A stretch of DNA of 64,000 nucleotides from NCBI GenBank assembly GCA_905147135.1, contig LR990056.1, forward strand, positions 72,001 to 136,000. The letters are read 5' to 3'. The stretch's first letter is position 1, and each line of letters starts with the position of its first letter. The position numbers and the translations under genes were made by a program. Below, piece after piece: positions 26,605 through 38,200 of the stretch. Under the pieces are notes generated by a model. That model was not told where the DNA came from. It did no database searches and saw only the letters and a list, made by a program, of their open reading frames with translations. This stretch comes from Blastobasis lacticolella. Its lineage: Eukaryota > Arthropoda > Insecta > Lepidoptera > Blastobasidae.

Positions 26605-26850
26605 GTCCGTGTGGTGGCCGTGTTGTGTTTGTCAGAGTAGAATAGCACCAACCCCTTACGCTCGTGGGTGTCGTACAAGGCGACTAATGTTTTCGAGGCA
26701 AAAGATCAAGAGTCTCCGTAGATTTACCATTGTTATATTTAAACACTGCGATCTCCAACCCGCCAGCCAAGCGTGGAAATTATGGCAATAACCTCCCCTT
26801 TCGTGGGAGGCCCTAAGTCCTGCAGTGGACTGTTACGGGCTGTGATGATG
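26605..26850 (+). mobile_element. SINE with 11-bp target-site duplication
   Basis: The direct repeat atctcgattat at 26594-26604 and 26851-26861 brackets the same element found in reverse at 6370-6624. It starts GTCCGTGTGGTGGCCGTG and ends GTGATGATG. Confidence 0.8.
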
Positions 26851-26869
26851 ATCTCGATTATACTGGCTA

Positions 26870-29800
26870 TCAAATAAAGAAAACCGCATCGAAATAGATA
26901 TATCCGTTCGAGAGCTCCGATGCCACAGACAGACACACAGACCTACAAGTGTACACGTCAATCTTATAACATCTCCCTTCGCATTGTAAAGGCAAGTTTG
27001 TTGTTTGAACCATCCAAGTTGGATAGTCTTTCGTTCGTGTTTTATACTGCATACGATAATGTAGCATCACTACGGGCGCCCGGGCGGGGCACACCCGGGT
27101 CGACGGCCGGCTATCGCTGCACCCGGGCGCTCGCACTCCGCCGGGGATTTGCTGCCAGATGTTAGAGAGAACTCCTTCAAGACGTTCTTCGATGGCGTCT
27201 GAGCGGTAGATCCCTCTGAACATTTCACTAACATGTACACCCTGGTCTATAACAACTTTAGGAGTTACTTTTTATCGACTTACAGGTACTCAAAGAGATT
27301 TTTATCCCTAAGAAAATAGATTATCACAGGTATTCTGTGTCACAGGTATGTGGTACTTGCTACGTTCCTGACCTCTTGCTTCTTCCACATTCATCAACCT
27401 TTTCATTCATGCTCGTTGACCTGACCTTTCTTTAGAATACCTACATCTTTTATAAATATTATTAGGTGTATGTAGTGGCACAGGCACAGGTAAATCTAGC
27501 CTAAACAGGGAGTGGTGTAAAAATAAATACAGGAAATAAAATACAATCTCACTTCCTTGGAGCACAGAGGGACAAAGCCGTGAATTTTATGTTTGTACCT
27601 ATCTATTTTTATGAGCTCATAAGTACATACTGTATTGTTTTGTTAATCTGAGGCACAGGAAAATGCAAAAAGCTTACAAGTAGATAGCTAAAAATGTCGA
27701 TAAGTGTAGTTGTTAACGACCACGGGGAGACAGCTTATCTGCACATTTTACGTCGCAATGACGCAAATACATTGCTATTCTATTTTAGAACACAATTGGA
27801 TCCTGCTCCAGTATCACCAACACTAAGATAAGAAGAGATACTGCAAAAATCCTAAACTTGTACAAATAACCTTACACAAAGCTATCGTTGAATGTAAGCT
27901 TTCTTATCATATTGGCAGAGGATGTAAGACGATCAAATATGTGGAATAACTGATATCGCCAAGATTGATGCCTCTCTACATGCTCTCAACAGGGTCACGA
28001 CGGGGGCTAGGTCACTGCAACTCCGTTTAGAGCTGGGGGCACGGGCGGAAGTGCGCCCCAGACGAGCAAAACGTTGCGGGCACTACCAACTAATTCCCGA
28101 AAGGTATCATGTCAAATTTTCAGATTCCCATAACTTTCGTCTGGATATTGCTAGAAAACTCATATGTTCAAGATAAGATGTAACTTACGTAACAGACTTA
28201 TAATACGCATAAAGTTTAGTTTGTCTAGTGTTTCTTTATATACCTATTTATATCTATCGACCCGCTCAGGCTTCGCACGTTCTTTCTCGGAGCTACTCTA
28301 TTATAATATTGTACTAAAACACATGAACCTGCATGTATTATAATTTAATTAGGGTTAACAAATAAGGGTACTTTTGAAAGATTTAATTCTACAAATTTGT
28401 CGACGGGAATAATATGTAGTACTATTATATGTTTTTAGATAAGCTGCGGATAGACTCGCTTGCCTGTTTGTCTGTCGTATAACATATTATTATTATTATT
28501 AATAATATTAACATAAAAAGAAACTAAATTTTGGGCAGAAAATATGACTTGACAACACTTGACAATCAGAGTTCAGTGCTCGACTGACGCGAGGTCGGCT
28601 GCTACTGACATCGTCGGTCGGATCAAGCTAGCGTGTAGTGTACTAGCATCAGCTCTGAACAGTAATTGATCATTGTCACTGATAGAGTTCATAGATGAGT
28701 GAGTACAGTACACATGATACAAGTAAACCGCAATTGAATTGCAACTCCGTCTGACCCTAGACGGCGCCACAATCAGTTCAGAGATGGCGCCCAAACCTGA
28801 CCCTGCACCTTGGACACATGAAGTTGTAGATGAAGTGGAGATAACACTTCTAATACTTACCCACTTGAAGCAACACATTTGTATCGCCCTTTCGCACTCA
28901 GTGGACAAGATCTCCCTTTGTAACTAAGATGTTAGCCTTGTTGTTGTTAGATTGAAAGGTTAGGTAATAAACTTTAGGCAACGCTAGAGTTGATTTAAGA
29001 TATTCCTAACAAAAAAAAGCATTGCACCTTAAGGGAAAGCTAAACTTGCTAAGTCACTCTTCATTTTATTAGGTGCCGATTTTGAAACTCCTAAATGCTT
29101 AGAAATATCTTATGGTGCCAAGAGTCGCCTAAGTTTAGTCATTATAGCGTCCTAGGAAGCGATGGATTGACATCGCCGAATCGGATGCGAGAGCCAATGA
29201 CCTACGACTTGAGGATACTTAAGACCGAGCGATGTAGAGGAAGAAAAGTGTAAAAGCGGACCCTGGCATAAGCCGGGATATACGGTAGGATGCTGATGAG
29301 TTGCCTAAATTTAGTGCAACCGGGAATGAAAGTGAGACAGAGATATAAATATTTTGGTATAGACAAAATTTATATATCTGAACGAAAAAACACACAACAA
29401 ACAATTTTAAACATTAAATATTTGAAAAAGAAATTGTTGGATGTGTTCCCTCCGCCTTTATCTATACCTTCATCATTAGACATTGCCGACGAGTGAGTAA
29501 CAAGCGCTAGATTAGGCCGCGGTCGCCAGGCGGGCTGACCTGCGCCCGCGCCGATAACACCGCAGGCCTATCTGCATCCTGGATCGCGGGTTGACTCGCC
29601 TCTGGAGATCGTACTGTGAGTTTATGCATCACATACACACAATGGCCGTGCGGTATCCAGCAGAGTAGGACCTCCTTTGTAGCCAGGATCTGCAGCGGCG
29701 GCCCATAATAGTTTACTACTTACCTACTGAGTTTTGACACCCAGGCCTACTCGAGAGCAATCTAATACTATCTTGTAACCCGCAATAAATGTATCAAAAA

Positions 29801-31225
29801 TATTTATTTATGGACAAGAAGAAAGGGTAAACAAATTATTTAAGAGGTAGCAGGAGGAAACAAGTTCTGGCGAGAATCGGGTGTTGTACAAGTCGATTAG
29901 GCGAGGCAGATCAATTAGGTTCATCTCAATGAACAGCAATATTTTTTGTTGTATGTTTTAACACCGTGTTCCTAAATCAGATCGCGAAGAGCAGAAATTG
30001 TGGCAGTGATCGAGAGGAGGATTTGATTTGATGTGATCTGATCTCATTTGGAGGTTACTTTTCACAGAGTTGGGCCATTGTAAAAGTTGTTTGTTAACAC
30101 GAGTACATGCATGCCCATTGGTAGGTATATACTTTTAATAATTCCCACGGTTATCCATTTCTACATTTTATACTAACTATAGAATTTGATAAAGTGTCAT
30201 CTTTGTTCCTGCACCGAACAGTCAACGAGATTATGAAAATAAATAACAAACTATTAGGGCAAGTTGTTTATGTGTGCGTACGAGTAGCCAAACATCGACC
30301 GAGAAATGGGACGACGTATTTTTCCACCACTAGTAGATAACTGATGGTAACCGCGATACAGGCGGCGGGGCGGTGTCCGGTTCCTATCCCTTACACTCTC
30401 AGGGGAGTAATAATGACTTCGGGGCAGACCACCAATCACCTCCGTAGACCAAACATGGCAACGCTAATCGTCACCTATGAAACACCGCGATCTCCAACCC
30501 GCCTGACTCGCGTGGAGATTGCCTACGGCAAATCTCTTCACGGAGCCTTATCCAACATATAAACTTTTCCTTATTTGGGATATTGCCGATGAGAAGTAGG
30601 TACCTTAATAAAATCTAGAAATCCTCTTTCTTCTAATTCCCCTTTTTGAGAAATCCCCCTTACGTTACTAAAGGAATGTATCTCGACAGTGACATAGAAA
30701 ACTCTATCAGACGCACTTGAACAAAATTATTCGATAAATCGCACACTTGGATATAGGAAGTAAACAAAGGGAGATCCTAACAATAGCAGGCGGGCGACAC
30801 GCCGCCCATACCGATGCGCCGGCGCACGCCGCCATGCGCCAGTCCAGCGCCGCGCCGGGACCAAATATCACCCGCCATAAACGGAGACTCCTAAATAAAG
30901 ATGCGCTTTACAACCTTTGCCTAACTAATCAGTCGATGACAATGTATTAAATTGTTATTATAGATGTAGACTAGCATATCCGCGTGACTTCGTGATGACC
31001 AGTTTTTGTAAATTAATTTCTAATACCTATTTTTCACGTAATAGTATTATTGATACCTATGTGGCCCTATTTGGAGATCGTGATTATGGCGATGATTCCC
31101 AATATTGATTCATAGTTATAGTGTGGCTTCCGAATGTTATAAATTGGTAGAACTCTGACAATAGGAGTTCGCCTGGGTGCGTACAACCGCCTTATTTCTA
31201 GCTGCCGCCAAGCAGCGATGTTTTT
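26870..31225. other. gene-free stretch
   Basis: Only repeat scraps are seen. A GC-rich island at 27075-27150 (cccgggcg-type) and divergent SINE pieces at 29510-29700 and 30330-30560 (GCGATCTCCAACCCGCC) have no coding support. The frame at 28908-28573 shows no recognisable domain. Confidence 0.4.
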
Positions 31226-31229
31226 TCTT

Positions 31230-31685
31230 ATTGTATTCCGGTTTAAAGAATAAGGTAGGCTACGTAATTACAGATAGACTGCGAGGGCGCCGGAGGTTAT
31301 CATATGTTGTCGAGTACAAGAAAAAATTCACTTTGTAGCGATAGTAGAGTAGGAGTCCCACAAACCGTTGGTTTACCTGACTGCATCTTGGCAGTTTCGC
31401 TTTTCAGCCACATAATAATAATTTTCCTTGTTGTTCACAAAAAAAAATGTATGGGTCTCCTAAACCTCTACTATTGCTACAAAGTGGAGTTTTTCTTGCA
31501 CTGACGTAGGATAACCTACGGCGCCCTCACAGTCTAAGACATGAAACATTTCAACTTAGTTCTCACAGTGACAATACACATGCGATTCTGGATTTTGTTA
31601 CACGGAACTTAAGTGCATAAATCGTTAATATTGTGGGCGACAGTTACTGCTTTCCAATGGGCTGTCAGCTCATTTGTCGCTTCTT
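31230..31685 (+). repeat. dispersed repeat split by a TA-flanked MITE
   Basis: 31230-31276 and 31535-31685 align with the continuous copy at 26040-26240 (AAGGTAG..., CACAGTGACA, GGGCGACAGTTA, GGGCTGTC). Confidence 0.55.
31277..31534. mobile_element. Tc1/mariner-type foldback MITE
   Basis: The arms of about 70 bases are inverted copies (GACTGCGAGGGCGCCGGAGG... against the reverse complement GACTGTGAGGGCGCCGTAGG...). TA lies at 31275-31276 and 31535-31536. Removing it restores the host repeat, so the boundaries are firm. Its short ORF is not a gene. Confidence 0.8.
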
Positions 31686-31689
31686 AAAT

Positions 31690-33600
31690 TATAGAAGGAA
31701 ATCTCGGAGATTACAGCAACACACAATCTTACAAACACATATCTATAGTCATAGGGAGTCAGACTAGGAAGCGAGTCACCTGATGGTAAGGTGAGTGGGG
31801 ATTGGGACGTCAATGAAAGGCCGAAATCGATAGCTGACTGCGTTTATTAAGTAAATGTGCATCGCATCTACCATCATTTACAGTATTATTTAGACAAATA
31901 CCATACAGGGATCACCACTACCCGAGGAAGCAAGTCAAGTAATTACATACGAGTAGAAAAGAAAATTAGGATACCTTTTCTCCCGCTTTCGACATTCAAA
32001 TTCGGCATTTTAACAAGCCACATATTTTTATTAAAAAGTGACTGAAATCTATTGCAGGCTATATTCTCAACTACGTTCTCCAATCCTATATTGAAGAAGA
32101 ACGTTTTTAATGACATTTTTAGCTACAGATATTTGACGAGAAAAAATGTCAAATTCGAGATTTCGCCTCGCCTTCGCTTTCGAGATTCGGAATAGCCTCC
32201 CTGTTCAGTTGTTTGACATTTATCGTTGGTGTTAGATAGTAGTTGACCGAAGTTTACAAACAAGCAAATCTATGACACTTCGTGTTGTGCATTCGTGATG
32301 GAACTCCATTACATTACAAATAAAAACACCAAAAAAGCAATTCTTTGATATAAAAATAAAAACCCATTCCGTAATTCTTCTGAGAAAAAGATTGTCCCAA
32401 TCATTCGATTTTATTTCTGGAAAAGCCGGGCATTATCTCAAAGGTCGCGCTGTTGTTTGTTCGTCCTCAACAATTTTCTCGGAATACCATTATCACTTTT
32501 GTGTTACTGGTTCACTGACTTTTGCTTGATAGATAAACCCACGTAACTTTATAGTAATTTCTACAATACTTTATTGAAATAAAATCACATTGTTCATGTG
32601 TTCTTTCGGTATTTAAACTTATCTTATTTAAACATAATCTTCGACCTTTGGGTCGGAGAGATATTATCAGTTTAACATGTAGGTCTGTTTGTGGTATCTT
32701 TATTCGCTCAAGGGTTGCCAGATTAAGAATAAGAAATATTTATTTACACAAACAGAAACACCACAACACAAAAATTTGGAAAACACGATATTTTGTAACA
32801 TAGAATAAAAGAAAAAGTACCTACCTACGCAATAATTTACAAAAAGCATATAAAAGCAAAGGCAAAAAAAGCTAGCATAGTGTCGATGCGTATGGTAGTA
32901 CATAAGTGGTGCAATGTATGTGTAAAAGGGACCTCACTCAGCATTTTGCCCAGGTGCGAACAGAAGCGCCGTGGGTTTGAGATATCAATACTTATCATTT
33001 ACACTCATTGTTTTTGTTTTATGAAAAACTAGCGATTTATTTTTATGCGAATCGCAAAAATCGTTAAAATGGCAAACTTTGGAAATTTGCGTAAAAATCA
33101 GTAGAATAAGACCACGCTAAGTCTGAATCGTTAATTAAAACATTTTAAATAAAAATCTCTGTATGGCAACTTATGCCAAGATTTTTAAACGTCATAGAAA
33201 GTCATTCATAAAAGTCATAACAAACAATTTGATTTCTGTAGGATTGTTTATTTTCGTGAGTTGTGAAAAATATAATTAAGTAATGGGCAAAACAATTAAA
33301 AAGGAAGTGCGGGAATAATTTTCAGCAGGATTAATAATTTAGACAAAAGTTCAAGCTAATAGTGACCAAATAACTGAATGTGTAAACATTGAAGAAGGAC
33401 TGACAAGGATAGATTATCCCCAGATTATTGCCATACCCACACTTTATAATTTTTACTACTGTCAGTCAATACAGACTTATCATGGTCCTTCTTAAGGTGT
33501 TGGTGTTCTTCTTTGGCCTTGCTTTATTATTCCCATATTATTTGGGATCAGCACTCCTTGTACATATTCGCCACAAGGTTATATTTTGGGTCATATCCGT
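31690..33600. other. gene-free AT-rich stretch
   Basis: Nothing supportable. Short hydrophobic frames occur by chance in AT-rich sequence. Confidence 0.5.
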
Positions 33601-33622
33601 ATCAATATTTGCCGCTCGCATA

Positions 33623-34364
33623 TCAGTCTGTAAAGTCATCATCCAAGTCGGCGGTGGTCGTCCGCGGCCTCTCTTTCCCCTCCTCCATCTCTAATACTGT
33701 CCTTGTCATGTGGCTTTTTTCTCGCCTCATTACGTGGCCATACCATCGCAATCGGTTTTTCTTAAGTTTATCCCTAATGTCTTTAACTTTAAATGTTCCT
33801 CTAATGTAATTGTTTTTCACTTTATCTAGTTTAGTGACACCACCAGCCCCTTGGAGTATCTTCATTTCCGCGGTATGCAGATTCTGTTCGTCGGCTTTCC
33901 TCATTGGCGAGTACTCGGAGCCGTAAGGCAATGCAGATCGTATAGCTTGCTTATATACCTTCCCTTTCGTTTTTATGGTCGCACAGAACGCCCGATAGAG
34001 CTCTCCATTTCAGCCAGGCTGATGTAATTCTGTGTTGGATGTCTTTCTCAGTGCAAAGCTTCGGTGAGACTATAGAGCAAAGATATTTAAAGGAATCCAA
34101 GATCTTAAGAGACGTTCCATCGATTTTTGGGACTACATTAGGATCCGGCTTTCGTTTCGAGAAGTTGCATAGCATGTACTCGGACTTCTGCCGACTAACC
34201 TTCAATCCATGCCTCTCCAAGGCACCTAGCCACTCATCTATGCCTTTTTGCACTTCCTGAACAGACTCCGCAGTAAGGACTATATCATCTGCATATAAAA
34301 GTGACCATGGTGCAGGCTTCTGGAGGCTCTTTGTGATATAGTCCATAACGATATTAAACAGCAT
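33623..34364 (-). pseudogene. LINE reverse transcriptase, C-terminal half
   Basis: Minus frames carry LLYADDIVLTAES (catalytic box), the linker HGLKVSRQKSEYM and FKYLCSIV. After a frameshift near 33950 they carry the C-terminal KLKKNRLRWYGHVMRR block. It is 5'-truncated and abuts the Toll 3' end, so it sits just downstream of the Toll transcript. Confidence 0.85.
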
Positions 34365-34377
34365 TATTTTATTTTAT

Positions 34378-34390
34378 TTGTTTCTTGTTC
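34378..34390 (-). terminator. possible polyadenylation signals of Toll
   Basis: The minus strand reads AAATAAAATAAAATAAT about 50-60 bases past the Toll stop. GCATTATTTTATTTT and AAAATAAAATAATGC here are also inverted repeats, so the signal may come from a repeat end. Confidence 0.4.
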
Positions 34391-34437
34391 CAAAAAAATA
34401 AAATAATGCGGAGAGAGGCGTTTGCCACACTACACTA

Positions 34438-35232
34438 CTATACACTTTGTTCTGTGATATCTAAAACAGCAGGTTGAGAGGTGGTGTCTGCAGCCGTGCC
34501 GCGGTAGAGGTCGGCGGCGGCGCGCAGTTGCGGCAGCGCCGCGGCCGGCGCCGGTGCCGCGGCCGCGGCGGGCGCGTCCACGTGCCGCGGCATCGCGTAC
34601 CGCAGCTTGTCGAAGAACCACGGATCCCCCCACCGCAGGTACGTATTGGTGGCGAGGTAGCTCCGCAACTCGGCGTCGACCTTCGCGTCGCCGCGCACGT
34701 CGTCCAGCATCACGACCACGACCCTCGCGCGACCCTCCTCCAGCGTGCTCGCGTGCGCCATGCGGAACTCCATCAGACTCCACTGCGACTCCAGGAACGC
34801 CTTCGACAGGACTATGATGGTCCGCCGCGAAGTGTCGACCGAGTGTGCGATCTGTTCCGGGATCCAGCCGCCCGCCGCCCAGTCGCGGTAGTGGATGCAC
34901 AGCCGGTACTCCTCCAGCGCCGGCAGCAGCTGCTCCGTGACGAACTCGTCGTCCTGGTGGCAGAAGGAGACGAACGCGTCGTACGGCCGCTCGGAGTCCA
35001 AGTCGTTTTCCTGGAGCCACCAGAGACACCAGCCGCGAGCGAACAGAAACACTTTGATGTGTCGCTGGTACCGGCTGTAGAGGAGGACGATGGTGGCTAC
35101 GGAGGCCACCGGGGCGCTCACAGCGGCCAGCACCGCCCACGCCGCCACCGTTTGGTCGCACAACATATCTAGGTCCACCTCGCCCAGCGCCCGACTATCC
35201 GCCTCGCATCGCAACTCTTCGTAATCTAACAC
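34438..35232 (-). CDS. Toll: Toll exon 12: membrane helix and TIR domain
   Basis: Encodes 264 aa. After LDYEELRC...DLDMLCDQ comes a hydrophobic helix ([19 protein letters not shown]...), then basic SRYQRH. TIR box 1 is [15 protein letters not shown] and box 2 is [10 protein letters not shown]; the [17 protein letters not shown] block follows. Box 3 reads PWFFDKL, where most Tolls have F-W-D-K-L. The tail is rich in Ala and Pro. The GC-rich antisense and shifted frames over this exon are shadows. Confidence 0.93.
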   Translation of the reverse strand: MLDYEELRCEADSRALGEVDLDMLCDQTVAAWAVLAAVSAPVASVATIVLLYSRYQRHIKVFLFARGWCLWWLQENDLDSERPYDAFVSFCHQDDEFVTEQLLPALEEYRLCIHYRDWAAGGWIPEQIAHSVDTSRRTIIVLSKAFLESQWSLMEFRMAHASTLEEGRARVVVVMLDDVRGDAKVDAELRSYLATNTYLRWGDPWFFDKLRYAMPRHVDAPAAAAAPAPAAALPQLRAAADLYRGTAADTTSQPAVLDITEQSV

Positions 35233-38200
35233 CTGTGAATATTATGCATCATTGTTATTCAAACGTCAGCACCACCAAAGACCTTCCATCTTCTCAGACG
35301 GGGGTTAAGCCAATAGTCTGGTCAAAGATCATGTATCTGAGACACGAAACCGACTGTCCCAGAGGTCATAAGGTTACCATAAGTCTGTTCTCGTGCAGCG
35401 CGGTGAGGAATGGCAGCGCGTCGCAGGTGCAGGGCACGCGCGCGCCGCCGAGCCGGAAGATGCGCGGGAGCCCGAACAGCCGCCGCACCGCCGCCTCGTC
35501 CGCGCGCAGCACGCCGTTGTCGCGCAGGTCCACGTGCTGAACAGGTAATCATCATCATCAACATCATTAGCCTATACTAGTCCAGTGCTGGACACAGGCC
35601 TCCCCCAATGAGCGCCAATGCACCCTGTCCTCACCTTGCCGCATCCAGCATCCACCCGCAGCCTTTCGATCGTAACTCCATCTGGCCGGAGGGCGTCCTA
35701 CACTATGCTTGCCGAGTCGCGGTCTCCACTCAAGAACTCGTTTACGCCAGCGGTTGTCGGTTAGTCGGCAGATAAATTTCCTTCCTTTCCCACACATAGT
35801 GACTTCTGCCTGCGGTTTGGTAGGGGTAGGGTAGTAGTTAAAATAGAGGTAGGGTAGGGGTAAGATAGTGGTAGGGTAGGGGTAAGATAGTGGTAGGGTA
35901 GGGGTAGGATAGTGGTAGGGTAGGGGTAAGATAGTGGTAGGGTAGGGGTAAGATAGTGGTAGGGTAGGGGTAAGATAGTGGTAGGGTAGGGGTAGGATAG
36001 GGTAGGGTAGGGATAAGGCAGTAGGAGAATATGGTAGGGGTAAGCTAGGGGTAGGGTAGGGATAGGATAGAGTAGGGTGGGAGCAGCTACCTATCACATG
36101 CAGCATGTGTAATGCACGCTCACTTAAAAGTCTGTCTGGCGGTGGCGTGGGGGCCGGGTCGCTCTTTTCCCTCAAATATGGTTGAAGTGGACGATGGCTG
36201 GGCCCTGCGTTATACTTGTGAACGGGTGCTGCCTTGGAAGACCGTAAGTGTCATAACGGGTAGGACGCACTGACTGAAAAGCTCGGTTTTTAAGCATTGT
36301 GCGTGACGCCCAGCCCAGCTGAATCCGCCTCTTGGCCTCTTTCTCAAAATTGCCTCTACCTAACTGCAAGGTTTGACCAAGATATGTATATTCAGAAACA
36401 ATTTCAAGGCAAAGGCCATTCACGACGACAGGTCTCGGGTTAATGTGGGCATTAATCATGACTTTCGTTTTGTCTAGATTCATGCCGAGACCTATCCGCT
36501 GCGAGGCTGATGCTAGGTCGGCCAGCATCCGCTGCAGCTCCTCCAGCGACTCCGCCACTAGCACTATGCCATATGCAAATCTTATGTGCGTCAGATGTTC
36601 GCCGTTTATGGTAATGACCATATATTTCCAGTCCAGCGTCTTGAACATATCCTCCAATGCATTTGTGAACATTTTCAGGGAAATAACATCCCCTTGCCTC
36701 ACTCATCTGTGCAATTGGATGGGTTAAAGTCTGCTCCTGTACTTGGACAATCATGTTGGCGCCTTCATACAAGCTTTTCAGCACTTCGATGTAACGATAG
36801 TCCACTTGACATCGCTGTAGGGATTCCAGAACAGCCCAGGTCTCCACGGAGTCACTCATTTCTCATAGTCCACAAAAGCCAGACACAGGAGCTGATTATA
36901 CTCCTCGAATTTCTGTATAACCTGCCTCACTGTGTGAATGTGGTCTACGGTGTTTTATCATCCTCGAAACCCGGCCTGCTCTGGTGGTTGAAACTCGTCG
37001 ATCGTCCGAGCGAGGCGATTTGTGATGACTCTGGAAAACAGCTTATAGACGTGGCTCAGGAGTGAGATGGGCCTGTAATTTTTTTGTAGTGTATTTTCTC
37101 AATTAAAAGAAAAGAGAATTACCAAGCTCCAGTTCCACGCCTTAGGAGTTCTCCCGCAGTGTAAGACGGAGTTGAAGAGCGTTTGTAACTCCTGTATTAC
37201 AGGAGCTCCTCCCGCCTTTAGAAGCTCGGATGTAATTTCGTCTTCACCCGGGGCTTTTCCATTTTAAAGCTGCCCCAGAGCCAACACGATATCTTCTAGA
37301 CTGATGTCCGGCAGTTCGTCGGTATAGTGTCGCGTCAGGGTGGCTCTAGGATCGTGGTTGTCTCGCCGGGAACAAGCTAGCTGTATAGCTGGTCGTAAAA
37401 GTCCTGAATCTCATAGAAAATCTCAGTCTTTGACATTACGGTTCTGCCGTCATGTGTGATGAGCTTCGTTAGGTTAGGTTAGGCTCCCTTCAAACTACCG
37501 CATGAACACTCTTTGGACCCTCGGTTTCGCTCTATAGCCTATTTAATCAGGCGTGTATTTGTGCTCCGAAGGTTACGCTGTACCATATTTTTAATCCGCT
37601 TGTTAAGGTCTGACCTCTCTGACGAATTGGCTCGAGTGGCTTCCAGTCTTTGTGCCATTAGTCGTAGGGTCTCCTCGGAGAGTTTGGACTTTCTACCCTT
37701 ACGCTGTTTCTGGCAAAATTTGATGCCCCCGTCTCTCAGCGTTTCAACCACGTTGTGTAGGACTTCGTTCACATCGTTTGGGGTAGCCATCGTGGCAAAT
37801 TTATCGTCGAGAATCCGTTGGAATTTCTCGGTGCCTGCTATGGTTTGGAGTGGATTTGGATGGAGCATGGACTTCATCAGGCGGTTTCTTTCAAGCCTGA
37901 GATTGATTTTAAGAGATGCTCGGACAAGGCGGTGATCAGACCCGGTATTGAACCTATTGATCACGGAGAAATATCTAAATATTTGCTTTCTGTCTCTGTC
38001 TGATCTCATTTCTGGTCACACCGTCGGGGCTTCGCCATGTCTACTTCCTGAGTGGCTTAATTTTAAAGAATGATTAAGAAGTTCATTAAGAAGTGTCCCT
38101 CCTTCTCGAGGAAGTTGACCAGCATTTGCCCCCCATGCCATACTAAATCGACATATATATTATCAAACAAAATCATTTATCTGCTTATATCGTTGGCGAC

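Noticed and set aside
28573..28927. 111-aa minus and 62-aa plus frames
   Set aside because: No domain, no splice or promoter support; they lie antisense to each other in a repeat-rich stretch.
34474..35172. 232-aa plus-strand ORF and 243-aa shifted minus ORF over the TIR exon
   Set aside because: Arg/Pro-rich shadows of the GC-rich Toll exon 12. The true frame has all TIR boxes and a membrane helix.
35815..36090. Telomere-like or CRISPR-like GGTAGGG array
   Set aside because: Units are irregular with no unique spacers. The insect telomere repeat is TTAGG; this is a minisatellite within a transposon.
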